In this document: positions 12,501 through 23,522 of the stretch, in pieces
How positions within the stretch are numbered: position 1 is the stretch's first letter
Layout: every line of letters begins with the position of its first letter
Assembly: GCF_030936135.1 (NCBI RefSeq)
Contig: NC_082595.1
Span: forward strand, 86,976,451-87,040,450
DNA from: Gavia stellata
Taxonomy: Eukaryota; Chordata; Aves; Gaviiformes; Gaviidae
Direction: 5' to 3'
DNA: 64,000 bases
The notes under the pieces: generated by a model
The model's database searches: none
Told to the model about the DNA's origin: nothing
What the model saw: the letters and a program-made list of their open reading frames with translations, nothing else
Program-made: the position numbers and the translations under genes

Positions 12501-15082
12501 TCTAAAAGTTTGCGGTGGTCCCATGACCCTTAATTTCACATTAGCTTAAGTCCCAAAAGACTTATGTAATTAAGCTAAGAAACAAAACGTTATTGAAGCA
12601 ATTTATTATGTGCAAATTACATCCAACTTCAGGGACACTAGCCCTTAAGGCCAACATCTGACAGGCTTTTCAGATCCCTGAAGTTGCCAGAATTTGTTAT
12701 AATTAACAGCAGGAACAAGCAAGCCTGATCTTTCCTTCAAAAGACAAAACATAAGTACAAATCATGCATTACAACCAAACATTATATTGGGGACAGCATT
12801 AGTCAATCAAGAACCAAGTATGATTTGGGTTAAATGAAAACTAACAACTTGTGTGGGAGCCAAGCGGACTGACTCTCATGTGGGAGATAATTTCCTAATA
12901 AAACTTTCTATCTGGCTAAATAACAGATACAAGTGCAGAATGTTTATAATGCTTCTAGCGACCAACCACAGCAGAAGGAAGGAATTGAAAATAATAAGGT
13001 GGATCAAGCAATTTTTGTTCTTAAACTGTGACATTGTGGCCCTCCTTCTGAGGGACAAGATTCATACTAACACAGGACTGAAGGATTCAGTGCAGAATTA
13101 GGATTAATGAATGGGGTGCAACAGCCTCCAGGAAAGGAATCGGATCCACGGAGTTTTTAATTGCGAACAAATGTTTTGGGATGGTGTTTTGCTCGCTGGG
13201 ACTTCCACAAAATTCTACCAGTTTTCAACTCCTCACCTTCAAAAGCCAATTAATTCTGTTTTGAATTATAAGCATTACCAGGGAAAGTGAGGCAAGGAGA
13301 GAAGCTCCAAAGCATAGACGTACCTGTAACTGAGAAGGGACATACAAATGGCCTCAGACCACCTTCCCCTTAATGCTACCACAGAAGTTCATTCCACCAC
13401 TCCAATTATTTGCCTTGCCCCTTAAGAAAGTTATGACAGTAGCGTTACACTTAAACAGGTATTCCAGTTTTCAGTTACTAATGAAGTCTTTTTTTATATA
13501 CACTTTAAATATGACAGCAACAAAGTAGCTCAGATTTCAACCTCCTACATCGGCTCTTTTACTGCAACATAATTATTGCCAAAGTCCTTCAAAATTAAGA
13601 AACGACAAGCTGAAGCCTGACATAGTTGTGTCCACTTAAAGAGACCCCGATTCTCTCCTGTTTTAACAGATTTCAGTAATGTTTGTGATAAATTGGAAGT
13701 GCTATCACAGGAAACTGAAATCTGAATAATGTATATTTATTCTAAGTAACTAGTATTTCAAACGTGTGAGAATACGTCTCTTCAGTAACAGAACGTTGCA
13801 TGTTGCGGTGCATATAGTTTTACAGGCAAAACGATGATAGTAAAGACATTCCTCTCTGAACTGTAGATGCTTTTGCCACTTTTAAAATTTTCATTGGTCT
13901 GGACTTAAGTGTTTAGCTACCAAAGCAGTTCATAAACTGTATCCTCCTCAAAGAAATAAATCCTATCTCTCCACTTTCATTTACTTCATACACCAAATTA
14001 ACAATCAATTAGCAAAACAAACATAAATTGAAGTGCTCCCGTGTTTCTCAGCTTCACGCTTTCCATCGCCTCAAGTTGAGCTGACAGGAAACTATTTCAT
14101 GGCTTGCTCTAACAAAGTAAAGCAGTGGTACAGCAAAGTGGCACTAGACGGGAAAGCAAACATCCAGGGTACAGCAAAGGCTGTTTAGACAGGTTAGCTG
14201 GCGAGCAGTGGAGGAGCGGGCAGCATCGGTACCTGCTGGTACTGCTGATGTGGGGAAGCATGGAGGGAATGATCCGCATGCTAAATTCGAGCTTGCAGCC
14301 AGGAGACAAGCCTGGGACATGAGGAATAGCACTCTCAGAAATGCTGCCAATCCCCTGTGCAAGGCCTGAGATGCATGCGGAGATGAGAGCCTCCATGCAT
14401 CCACAAGGGACACAGCACAGGGAGTAAGCACCTTCGGAGCTGGGGGACCTTTTGAGACGAGAGAAATGGGACATACCTGAATCATTATTAAGGTGCTGGC
14501 AATGAAGAACAAAAAGGTCTTAGACAGCATTTCAACCAGCAATTGGGCAAAGTGAAAGGTCAGGAAAAGCAACCTCTTCAGACTGACAGAACATATGAGG
14601 TGGTGTGGCTAAAACTCAATGTGAGGGCAAAATTCGGAAGTGCCCCTGTACCAACATGAGAAGCCGAAACATGAAGACAAGAGAACAAGAATTATTGGCA
14701 CCAAGAGATTACCCCTGTAAGGCAGGTATCCCAGTGACCTTGAAAGAGCGTGCAACGTTATCACGCTACCAGATTTATAGGAATGACAGAATAAGATGTA
14801 CAGGTGAGGGAACGGTAGTGTGCACGAAGGAGTATATGAAGTATAATAGCTTTATACAGTAAGGAGACAGAAGCACAATGAAATCCTTGTGGATGGAAAT
14901 CCCAGACTCTAATAAAATATATATTAGACAGATACATTAAATGACTTCCTGATAAGTTCGATAATAGTGATCAGAAATTGTGAAGCCAGGCTAAGAGCTG
15001 CAAGTTCAGGACTGGTAACAGGAGTGTGAGATTCCAGCTACCTTTATTGAACTGCATCAATGCTTCCATCAGGATGAGGTGC

Positions 15083-15102
15083 GGGGAGGGGCGGGGGCGG
15101 GG
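15083..15102 (+). other. G-quadruplex motif / GC box
   Basis: Four G-runs of four or five bases are separated by single-base loops (A, C, C). This is the canonical form of a very stable quadruplex, and it also contains GC-box (Sp1-type) hexamers. It stands alone in AT-rich intronic DNA about 200 bases upstream of the old LINE. The G-rich strand is plus, which is the template strand for AGPAT5 transcription. Confidence 0.7.
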
Positions 15103-15299
15103 AAGAGAGGAAAAATAAAGATTGTTTCCTGGAACAACTAGTTGCAAAATCCACAAGAAAATATGCTCTTCCTGATGTGGTCTTGAGTGGTGCACAGTGT
15201 TAGTGAGAAGTGCTCTGCAACCACAGTACAATTAATTTCAGCATTGTAGAGAAAGAGTCTACAGCACAAACACACAATTAAAGGAACTATGTAATGGGT

Positions 15300-17080
15300 G
15301 TGGGGGAAAGGCAAAGTGTCAGAACACCCTAAAAGAAACAGTCGAGAAGCAAGCAGCCTAGAGGCTGTTAAAAAAACCCCTAAATACCAAACCCCAGAAA
15401 AACTTGTATTAGAAACGCAGCTAAAAGATGTGCAACAATGCAAAAGAAAAAGTCTGTGTGGGCCTGAAACCCACCTGTTTGGCTTAACGGGAAAATTAAG
15501 GAGGCTACCACTATATTCCTACCTTCTCCTCTTTGAGGAATGGAAAGCTTGTCCAAATAAGGAAAAGCCACAAAACTGCTCATGCCAATGTAAACACAAA
15601 ATTAAGAGGACTAAAAAGGAACTTGAAAAATGCAAAGTATGCTCTAACAATTTTAACTTTTTTGAATATATCAAAAGCAGTGGTTTACTGCTACGCTAAG
15701 GCACTGGTGGGACTGCTGGATGACAAAGGTGTGAAGAGCAGCACTCATGGTATATTGTAAGCCCATGCAAGAGAAGCTCAAATATTTGTTTGCATTATTC
15801 TTTCTTGCTGAAAATGTTTCAATCCTACACCATTGCATTCTTTGTACCAGATAGCTCAAAGGAACTAGATCAATAAGTAAACAGACAGAAAATATTAGAC
15901 TAAATAAACAAGTTAGATGTCAGGAAGTCACCAAAACCAGACAGCATTCATCCAAAAGCTCCCCAATGTGGAATTTAAAAACAAAGATGTGTAACCTATC
16001 ATCACAAACAGCCATTGTGCCAGAAAAATGGGGAGTTTCCCTTGTACAAACGAGGGTTTTGGAGATGATGCTGGGAAACACAAACCAAAGAGTCTTGCAT
16101 GCCTGGGTAAGATAGCAGGGTCTATAATAAGATCACTAAGCACAGAGATAATGACAGTCTGTTGAAAAAGAGTTGGCATGGATTCTGTAAAGGGAAGCCC
16201 TGTCTCACCAATTTGCTGGATTTCTACAACAGTGTCAAGGAGCAGGCGGATAAAGGGGATTCACTGGACATGATACATTTGAATTTTCATAAAGCCTCTG
16301 ACAGGGTTCCACACTGAAGGCTATTAAAGAAATTAAGCTGCCATGGGATTAGAGGAAATGATGTTTTATAGACCAAAAGCTGATTAAAGGAGAGGAAGCA
16401 AATGGAAGGACTTAATGGTCACTTTTCAAGATGGAAAAGACCCAGCAATTGACGTCCTCCAGGGATCAACTCTAGAACTGTTTTTATTCTGCGTCATGAC
16501 TGATGAGCTGAAGAAGGGAGCAAACAGTGAGCCCTCCAGTTTTTCATATCTTTTTCGGAAGGTCCTAAGCAATTTTGGGTAGCCAAATACTGGCTGAACT
16601 CCAAAAGGATCTCAAAGCTGAGCAAACAGGGTGAAAATGTGGCAGCTAAGCTTCAATGTAAACAAACATGGGGAAAAATAACAGAAACCCTGATTACATG
16701 ATGCTTAACTTGCAACTGTTGGTTACAATTTGGGAGTCGCTAAGCCTTCTCTGAAACCATCCTCTCAATTGTGCAGCATCAGCCCCAAATGCCCCCAAAT
16801 ACTGGGCGGCATTAGCAAGGACATTGAGAACAGGGAAAAGTGAGTCACTTTGCAGATACATAAAAAGATTGTGAATCCACATTTTAAATACCGTGTGCAG
16901 TTCTGGTCTCTGTATCTCAAGGAGGATGTAGTGGACTCAGAGAAGGCCACAGAAAAGGACAACTAAAACATTTAAGGAGAAAAACCGCCTGCATTACAAA
17001 CAAGGAGAGATTAAAAAGGCCGAATTTTCAGTTTGGAGAAGGCAAGCTGAGAGAAGGATACGACAGCTTAAAAAAAAAAA
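15300..17080 (+). mobile_element. Ancient decayed CR1/L3-type LINE fragment
   Basis: Nucleotide landmarks of the CR1/L3 ORF2 appear in the correct order on the plus strand. Near 15600 there is an AAAAAGGAACTTGAAAAA-type segment. Near 15925 comes the 'accagacagcattcatcc' segment, and near 16180 'ttctgtaaagggaagccctg'. Near 16280 there is a degenerate YLDFxKAFD-equivalent region, and near 16460 the PQGS-equivalent region, followed by degenerate finger/thumb remnants. Near 16880 there is 'taccgtgtgcagttctgg'. Reading frames are destroyed by many indels and stops, so it is much older than the CR1 at 45.8 kb. Ends are approximate, and no coding capacity remains. It is antisense to AGPAT5. Confidence 0.75.
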
Positions 17081-18246
17081 ATGGCAGGTACGAACTATAG
17101 CTCAACAAATCCTGCAAATTCAAGGGTAAATAATCACATATCTGTACCTTCCTAAAGATGCCCAGATCTAAAGAATCTTTTAAAATTATTATTAGAAAAC
17201 AGTACATATAGTTTTCTAAACTGGTATTAGCACTGGAGAGCAGCAGAGTGTCATTGTATGCTGTCTTGCTGAAACAAGATGGTATTTGATGAAGACTTGT
17301 AGTACTTGCACACTGTGGTTCACTAAAACAATCTTCAAGTGTCTTTAATCTGTTATTCTAACAGATGCATTCTGGCCTTTGTACTGCTTTATAACAATTT
17401 GTGAATATTGTACGTTGGCCAAGTTAGCAGGAGGTTTCCTACAAAAGCATAACAGTTTTGATCAATAGGCTGCCAGCAACAGAACGTGGGTCTGGTTAGG
17501 TCTGTGGATTACATCTAAAGGGTCTCAAACTGCTGGTAACTGAAAAGGAGCAAATTTAGGAGATAGATGTGTTTTCCTCGGAACATTTTTAAAGTTCCAG
17601 AAGAGGGAGAAAAAAAAAAAAAAAGTTGAACTATGCAATTAAAGAAAAGGCAAGAAAAGATACAAGGATTGGACCAGTTCAAAACAATGCTCTCTCCAGC
17701 AAATAAACAGGATCTGTTAGGAACTATGCCAGTACTGCTAGTATTGATGTTTTTGCCTTTCCTTCAGACAGTCTGTTTTGATAAACAGAGAACAGTACCA
17801 CAAACAGAGTAGAAGAAAAGGACTCTGATGCACAAAAAAAGCAAAAATAAACACAGGCTCTCAAAGCAGCAACATATTTCTGGCCAAACCTGACAGTGTG
17901 AAGAAATTAACATTGTTTTTGTTATTCTCAGGGTTTAGATATGCTTTTGCATAAAGATCAGGAGTTCCTCAAGCCGTTGTACATAAATGCTGCCTGGGGA
18001 GCTGAGTGCTTCCTCTCACATGCGTATGAGGCCCGGTAATTTTATGAATCTCCAGTGCAAACACTTTCAAAATCCTCTTTGTGTAGCAGAGGTTTTCTGA
18101 TGACTGTGTGCTTTCTGATCACAAACTTCCAAAGGGAGGCTACAGATACCTACATTCAGTAAGAGCTGCTTAAGAATAACCACGATACAAAAAGTCCTAG
18201 TTTACAATCAGAGGAACACACACTCTGGGCTTGAAGGGATGCTGAA

Positions 18247-18262
18247 GGGGGTTATTACCCCC
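18247..18262. repeat. Short G/C hairpin
   Basis: A perfect 6-base inverted repeat GGGGGT/ACCCCC encloses a 4-base TATT loop. It is a small structural curiosity without known function. Confidence 0.4.
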
Positions 18263-20239
18263 ATTGAGGGGGTGTTATTAACACACAGACGCAGCGCCCA
18301 CAGGTGGTTTTGATTTGGGAAAAGGAAGAATCATTTACGCTTGCCTTATTCTTACACTCCTCCTTAGGCATCCAAGTTTGGTTGTCAGTGGAGCCTAGAA
18401 ACTGGGCTACAGGGACTCCAAATAGAGTCATCTACAACATCTAAAACAAGGACATAACCTTGTTTTGAGACAGGTAAAGAAACAGAAGTGCTACTCACGC
18501 TCAGACTGTCCTTCATTTTCTCTTATTTTTGGAGTCCTATGAAGAACTACAGCAAGGCCTGAATACATTCCCATAAACTGATGCTGCTCTTCAGTGAAAT
18601 GTTGTTATTTTCGAGCGGAAGTACAATGTTTAATTGTTACAGTATGAAAGTACTTTGCCTTTACTCAGACTGCCCTTATCTGCAGAATATTGATGCATAT
18701 GTACACATCTGTGTTCAAAATGCCATTTCAAGTAAGTCATCCACAAATTAACAGATAGGCTTTCATGTTACTTAAACCACTTTTAATAGGAAATTACAGG
18801 GGTTCTAAAATGAGAGATGTAGCCCTAGGGAGGACAAGTGAAAATGCATTCAGTTTAAAACTGAATGACAGTTTACTTACTTTGTGGTACCTGGTGAAAT
18901 CATGTTATTAAAAAAGTTGTATTTTAAAATTTTACACAAAATAAACCCAGGGTTTTCTTTTAAAGGAAAAATGTATGATAGCGTATCACAGAACTATGTT
19001 GCCAACTAGTGTTGTTATCAAAATTCCTCCAAATATTTCAATGGAAAATTTACATTTTGAAATATGACAGGTAGTTACTTAAATTTTCCTTGAACAGAGG
19101 CAGAATGACAAGTTCTTGATGTCAGATTTACTATACATGTTAAAAAGCCATCCCACACCCGATGCAAATTTCACCAATGGTGATGTCCAGCCTCAGTTCT
19201 AATCTACATTCTTTCTTTGGTTGCTCTAAAATAATTGCCATTTACTTTTCAATAATCTTTCATGCAATACAAACATGACAGCTAGCAGAGATCTGAACAG
19301 ATTATTAGTCATTTCATCACTATAAATATTATTTTGGACTGTTTTACATTCCTGTTACTGTTTATCAGTTTATTAATTTAGTTTTTTAATTCCTTCAAGG
19401 TATGTATAAACATGAGCTTGTTATCATTCTTTGAACCTTGAAAGACAATGGATGTGATCAAATTTGGGCCACAGTCCAGACAAAGACTGGTTTCTATTGC
19501 TCCAGTTTCTTTTCTAGTGTCCTGTACTTCACAGTCTAACTGGGTCCTAACAAAAGTGCAAGCATTTGGAAAAGTGTAATTTCCCCTAGGGAAGTTAGGC
19601 CAGTCTGACCTCCTCAAATTATACTGATCAAAGTGATGTACGGATTTTCAGAAATGCACACATACACAGGCTTTCAAAGTGTTTGTTCTGGAATTGATAT
19701 ACAGCAGAGTTAATAATTCTCAAGAATTCCTCTGACTTCTTTAAGACAGAATCTACATGTACTTGCTATTTTTATTCAGTGTTTATCATTGTCACATGCT
19801 GCTATTTCACACACTCTTTCATCTACAATGGCCAGATAAATACCATCTGGTTATGTTAAAGCCTTCAGGCAGAATAATAAAGATGCAGATGTGTACATAA
19901 TGGTCTTTCAGGTGCAAGAATGACAACAGTTCCCACGTCTCACGAGACCTGCCCCTTAACACCAGGCAAAGCTGTATGTGAACACTTAGGACATTCATTC
20001 AGAAGGGGGAAAACTAGGTTCTCAGTCTTTCTTCCCAAGCTTATTTCTACTTTTTACTTAGTGATTGTGTAGTAAAACAATATTAACAAACCCAGCACAA
20101 GAGTTTCTCCCTGTCTTTTTCCCCTTCCAAATAGTTCTTCCAGAATTCAGTACCTGAGATGCACTTCAGCTGTGCCACAGTGCCCATAAGATTATTTCCA
20201 TCTTATTCCAGTGAACACAAATAAAAACTGTCTGGTAGC

Positions 20240-20263
20240 ATGGTCCTCCCTATGCAGGACCAT
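20240..20263. repeat. 8-bp stem hairpin
   Basis: The perfect inverted repeat ATGGTCCT/AGGACCAT encloses an 8-base loop in AGPAT5 intron 6. The words 'attaatgatctggac' just after it resemble a piece of CR1 ORF2, so the hairpin may sit at the edge of a small old LINE fragment, but this is too short to be sure. Confidence 0.4.
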
Positions 20264-22150
20264 CATATTCTGTCATTAATGATCTGGACAAACCATCTTC
20301 AGTAGTGAGAGGGGATAAATCTGTGGGAAATCGCTATTCTTTGGAAAGGCTGCCATGTGCAGGACAAGCTTCCACTGGAAATGTACCAAGGTCCAAACTT
20401 GTTGGAATGAAAAGGAATGAATAACAAATAAATGGTAGGAAAAAAGTTGCATCCATTGCTCACAACTGGATGTGAAGCAATAGCAGAAAGCAACATCCCC
20501 GTCTAAAGCTAATCTAATCATAGTCCCTGTCTAAGACTAATCAAATTTGCTGTCTTCTAATCCAAACAACTTGCAGCTGGAAAGTGCCAACAAAACATTA
20601 AAATGCATAAATAGTGACAAAAAGTTGAACACATTTGAAAGGATATACTATAATAATTTGGCTGCTCTAAAAAGGTACCATGTTATCAGGTGTGCCTGGC
20701 ATTCACTGTTCCTCTTAAAGCATTGATGCAGAAAGGATGGTGAATGTCTATTTTCCAGTTGCTAGTATACTATGTTTTGTTTTGATTCTGTTGATCAAGT
20801 CAACATTATGATACTTAAGCTTGCTGGACTGAAAAAAAAAAAAAAATCCAATTTTGTGAAGAAAGGTTATTTACACTAAGAGTTCCATATTACAAAATTT
20901 AAAATGCAATTCATTTTTTCTTCAGAATTTTTTTCCCCATTTACAGTTTACTAACACAATTTCTCAGATAAAGCATGGTAGCACTACTCACAGTCACTAA
21001 AGTTCTTTTTAACCTGCTCTGTTTACTACTGGAGACAGCAGCCAAGAGCTGACCATATCCCTGGGTAAGTATGGGTTTTTCCAGAAGTGGCACAGGCTCT
21101 TCTGAGGAATTGAGATTTATAGAACTGAAAGTAAAATGCATTTCAAGAAACACATTATATCTGTGTGCAATTCAGATTTCATTCACATGGGAAATGTCAT
21201 ACTATGGGAAATACAGTCCTCAAGTAAAGTTGTGTTTATCAGAAGTTTGTTTTCCATGCAATAAATTTCAATCAGAGTTGCTAGATTGAAAAAGACATGT
21301 CAACCTTATCTTTTAAAAATTACCAGGATTGCACTGCCATTTTATTCCGATGAGAATGAAAACCAAAATTCTCGTTCAGCACTGACACAAATATGAAATG
21401 TTCATATGAAAAGCACACATGAAAATGACATTTTGCAATTCATTTTAGTACTGTAAAAGAGCAATAATGCTAAAAAAATCTCAAATGGGTAACAATGCAT
21501 AATTGAATTCCTGTTATATTATATTCCTGAACAGACCAATTGTTGGACTTCTGCGTAACAAATGGTGAAATGATCTTGACCTCTCAGAACAGAAATTGTT
21601 TTTCTTCCACTTTGTGTCTGGAGGGCCTAAAAGAATGACAACTATGTTCCACACTGTAATTTATAAAGTACTCTTAATCTACATAATTTATATTATATGG
21701 AATACATGTGACTGCCACAATAGCATGGAATGCCCTGGATGGACATTTCATTTATCTACTCTGTAATGGGTAACAACTGGTTGGCTGTACTTCATTCTGT
21801 GTTACTGCCTTTATTTTTACCCAAGGCTGAGACAATAATTACCCCAGCCCTGACAGTAAGGGTGGCTGAAAGATACGCCTGGACTGCCTGCTGTGGAGTC
21901 TCCAAAAGGCTGGATGTGGAATGGCCACCCCAAACCATCTGATTACCACTTGACACCGGACGCAAGAAACAGCCAACAGGGAAATTCAGTTTCTTGGTTA
22001 CCTTTCCATAATTGTATCATGCTTCATGCAAACTGGAAGGTTCAGTAGGTGAAGAGGTCTTAGAAGGAATTTGAACATTTGCCATCTTATTATTAGGTAA
22101 TGACATTTTAATAGTTTAAATAACCATCAGGCAGTGAGAAGTCCAGCATG

Positions 22151-22260
22151 AGAATGGTTGAAACTGCCTAATAATTAAGTCATGAAACAAGATATGCTGC
22201 AGGGAAGGGGAAACAATTCTATTTGTTTTAAAGGGGGTCTTGAAAAAGGTTGGGTGACAG
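22151..22260 (+). repeat. 110-bp direct duplication, copy 1
   Basis: This copy matches 22799-22908 at 108 of 110 positions by direct comparison. The two differences are T/G and A/C in the ATTTGTTTTA versus ATGTGTTTTC stretch. The flanks on both sides differ, so this is not a tandem duplication of the whole 648-base period. No transposon family is recognised and there are no TG...CA termini. The high identity indicates a recent event. Confidence 0.9.
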
Positions 22261-22798
22261 GACAAGAGGGAGGCTGCCCAGTCTTCAAAGGAGTGTGTAA
22301 GAAGGTCATAAGGTATTTTTTTAAAAAAATAAATAATAAAATCTGTAAAATCAAGTTCAAAAGAAAATTATAAATAAAAATACTGAATCGTAAAAAGCAC
22401 TTTTGTTATTTAGCCATAGAAAAAAAAGCCTGTTGGGAACAAAATGTCCATAAAATAAAACCATCCTAAGACCTTGCAGTACAACACAAGTGTTGAGTTA
22501 ATACATATTGTTAACAGTTTTGTTGCTCACCTATCCAGAAGAATTTTAAACAGTCTGAAAATGTAAAAATAGACAATTCTAGAACTTCTAAGCAACTAGC
22601 ACCTGGAAGGAGTTCATGTGAACTTTACACCACCTCAATGAGTTACACCTGCGAATGAAGTGACATGGAAAAAGCCCCACTCTGAACTATTTTTAGCAGC
22701 AGAAGGAACAAGTACCAGTGACACTGGGCCAGCCGAGGACCGGGGAGTTAGCTAAGCCGTTTCCTGCAGGCCCCTCAGCCAACACTGATCCCTTGCCC

Positions 22799-22908
22799 AG
22801 AATGGTTGAAACTGCCTAATAATTAAGTCATGAAACAAGATATGCTGCAGGGAAGGGGAAACAATTCTATGTGTTTTCAAGGGGGTCTTGAAAAAGGTTG
22901 GGTGACAG
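22799..22908 (+). repeat. 110-bp direct duplication, copy 2
   Basis: The second copy lies 648 bases downstream of copy 1 in the same orientation. The intervening 538 bases are unique as far as I can see and contain no recognisable coding sequence. The breakpoints are sharp: similarity begins at AGAATGG and ends at GTGACAG in both copies. Confidence 0.9.
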
Positions 22909-23360
22909 AATTTAAACAGCTCTGTAGAACTACTGTGGCTTTTTTTTCCACTTGGTATCAGTAGTGCAAAAGACTCAAAAATACCACTTTGAGCCAACTA
23001 GCAACAGACAGTCGTGCACGGATATGGCTGAGTAACACATCAACTACAACTGGAAAGAAAGATGACGTCTGGCCCTCCAGTGACAGTGCAGGTAAATGAA
23101 TTACAAAAAAAAAAAAAAAAAATCAATCCACCACCAAGCGTAATCAAAAAACAGCAAGCCCTGAAGCTCTCTGTCCCAGAGTTCTCCCCAACAGAAACCC
23201 CAGAACTTATTTTCTGGTTAGATTACTTGATGAACATACAACTAATTTACCCCATTCTCTTAAGGTGAAGATTATCTTCAGAGCATTAAAAAGCACCTGA
23301 AGTTTGTTCTGCATATTAACAAGCATATGGCTGTAGCATGTCTAACATACATCAACTCAC

Positions 23361-23522
23361 CTGTCATAGATGGTGCCAGTTTTCTTTGCCCTTTGTGGTC
23401 CACAGTACCTTCATAAGCTACAGTCACATCATACACTGCATCCAGATAGTCTTTCATTGTGTCAATGGCTACATGAGTTGCCTTCACACGTGGCGTTAGC
23501 ACATGCTTTAATATAGCAAGTC
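23361..23522 (-). CDS. AGPAT5: AGPAT5 exon 6
   Basis: A 162-base exon encoding LAILKHVLTPRVKATHVAID through to the PSMT stretch. The acceptor is CCCCCTCTAG behind a long T tract, and the first two bases complete the Gly codon from exon 5. The donor is ACAG|GTGAGT. The segment contains the VLTPR/ATHVA block that follows the EGTR motif in this family, and the DAVYDVTVAYEG strand (motif IV-like region of the acyltransferase fold). Compared with human AGPAT5 it is strongly conserved, apart from a small change near TVDHKGQRK where the bird protein appears one residue longer. Confidence 0.96.

Larger units (their letters stand above)
9550..23360 (-). other. AGPAT5: AGPAT5 intron 6 (13.8 kb)
   Basis: The largest fully contained intron. 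It holds the ancient CR1-type LINE at about 15300-17080, a G-quadruplex motif at 15083-15102, a 110-bp direct duplication at 22151-22260 and 22799-22908, several short hairpins, and poly(A)/poly(T) runs (for example about 12380-12396, 17608-17625, 20830-20845 and 23104-23121). Its open frames match no known proteins. The longest are overlapping minus-strand frames at 14109-14572. Confidence 0.85.

Noticed and set aside
15298..15699. Plus-strand 133-codon frame as a gene
   Set aside because: Its sequence aligns with the decayed LINE (Lys-rich ORF2 linker region) rather than with a host protein.
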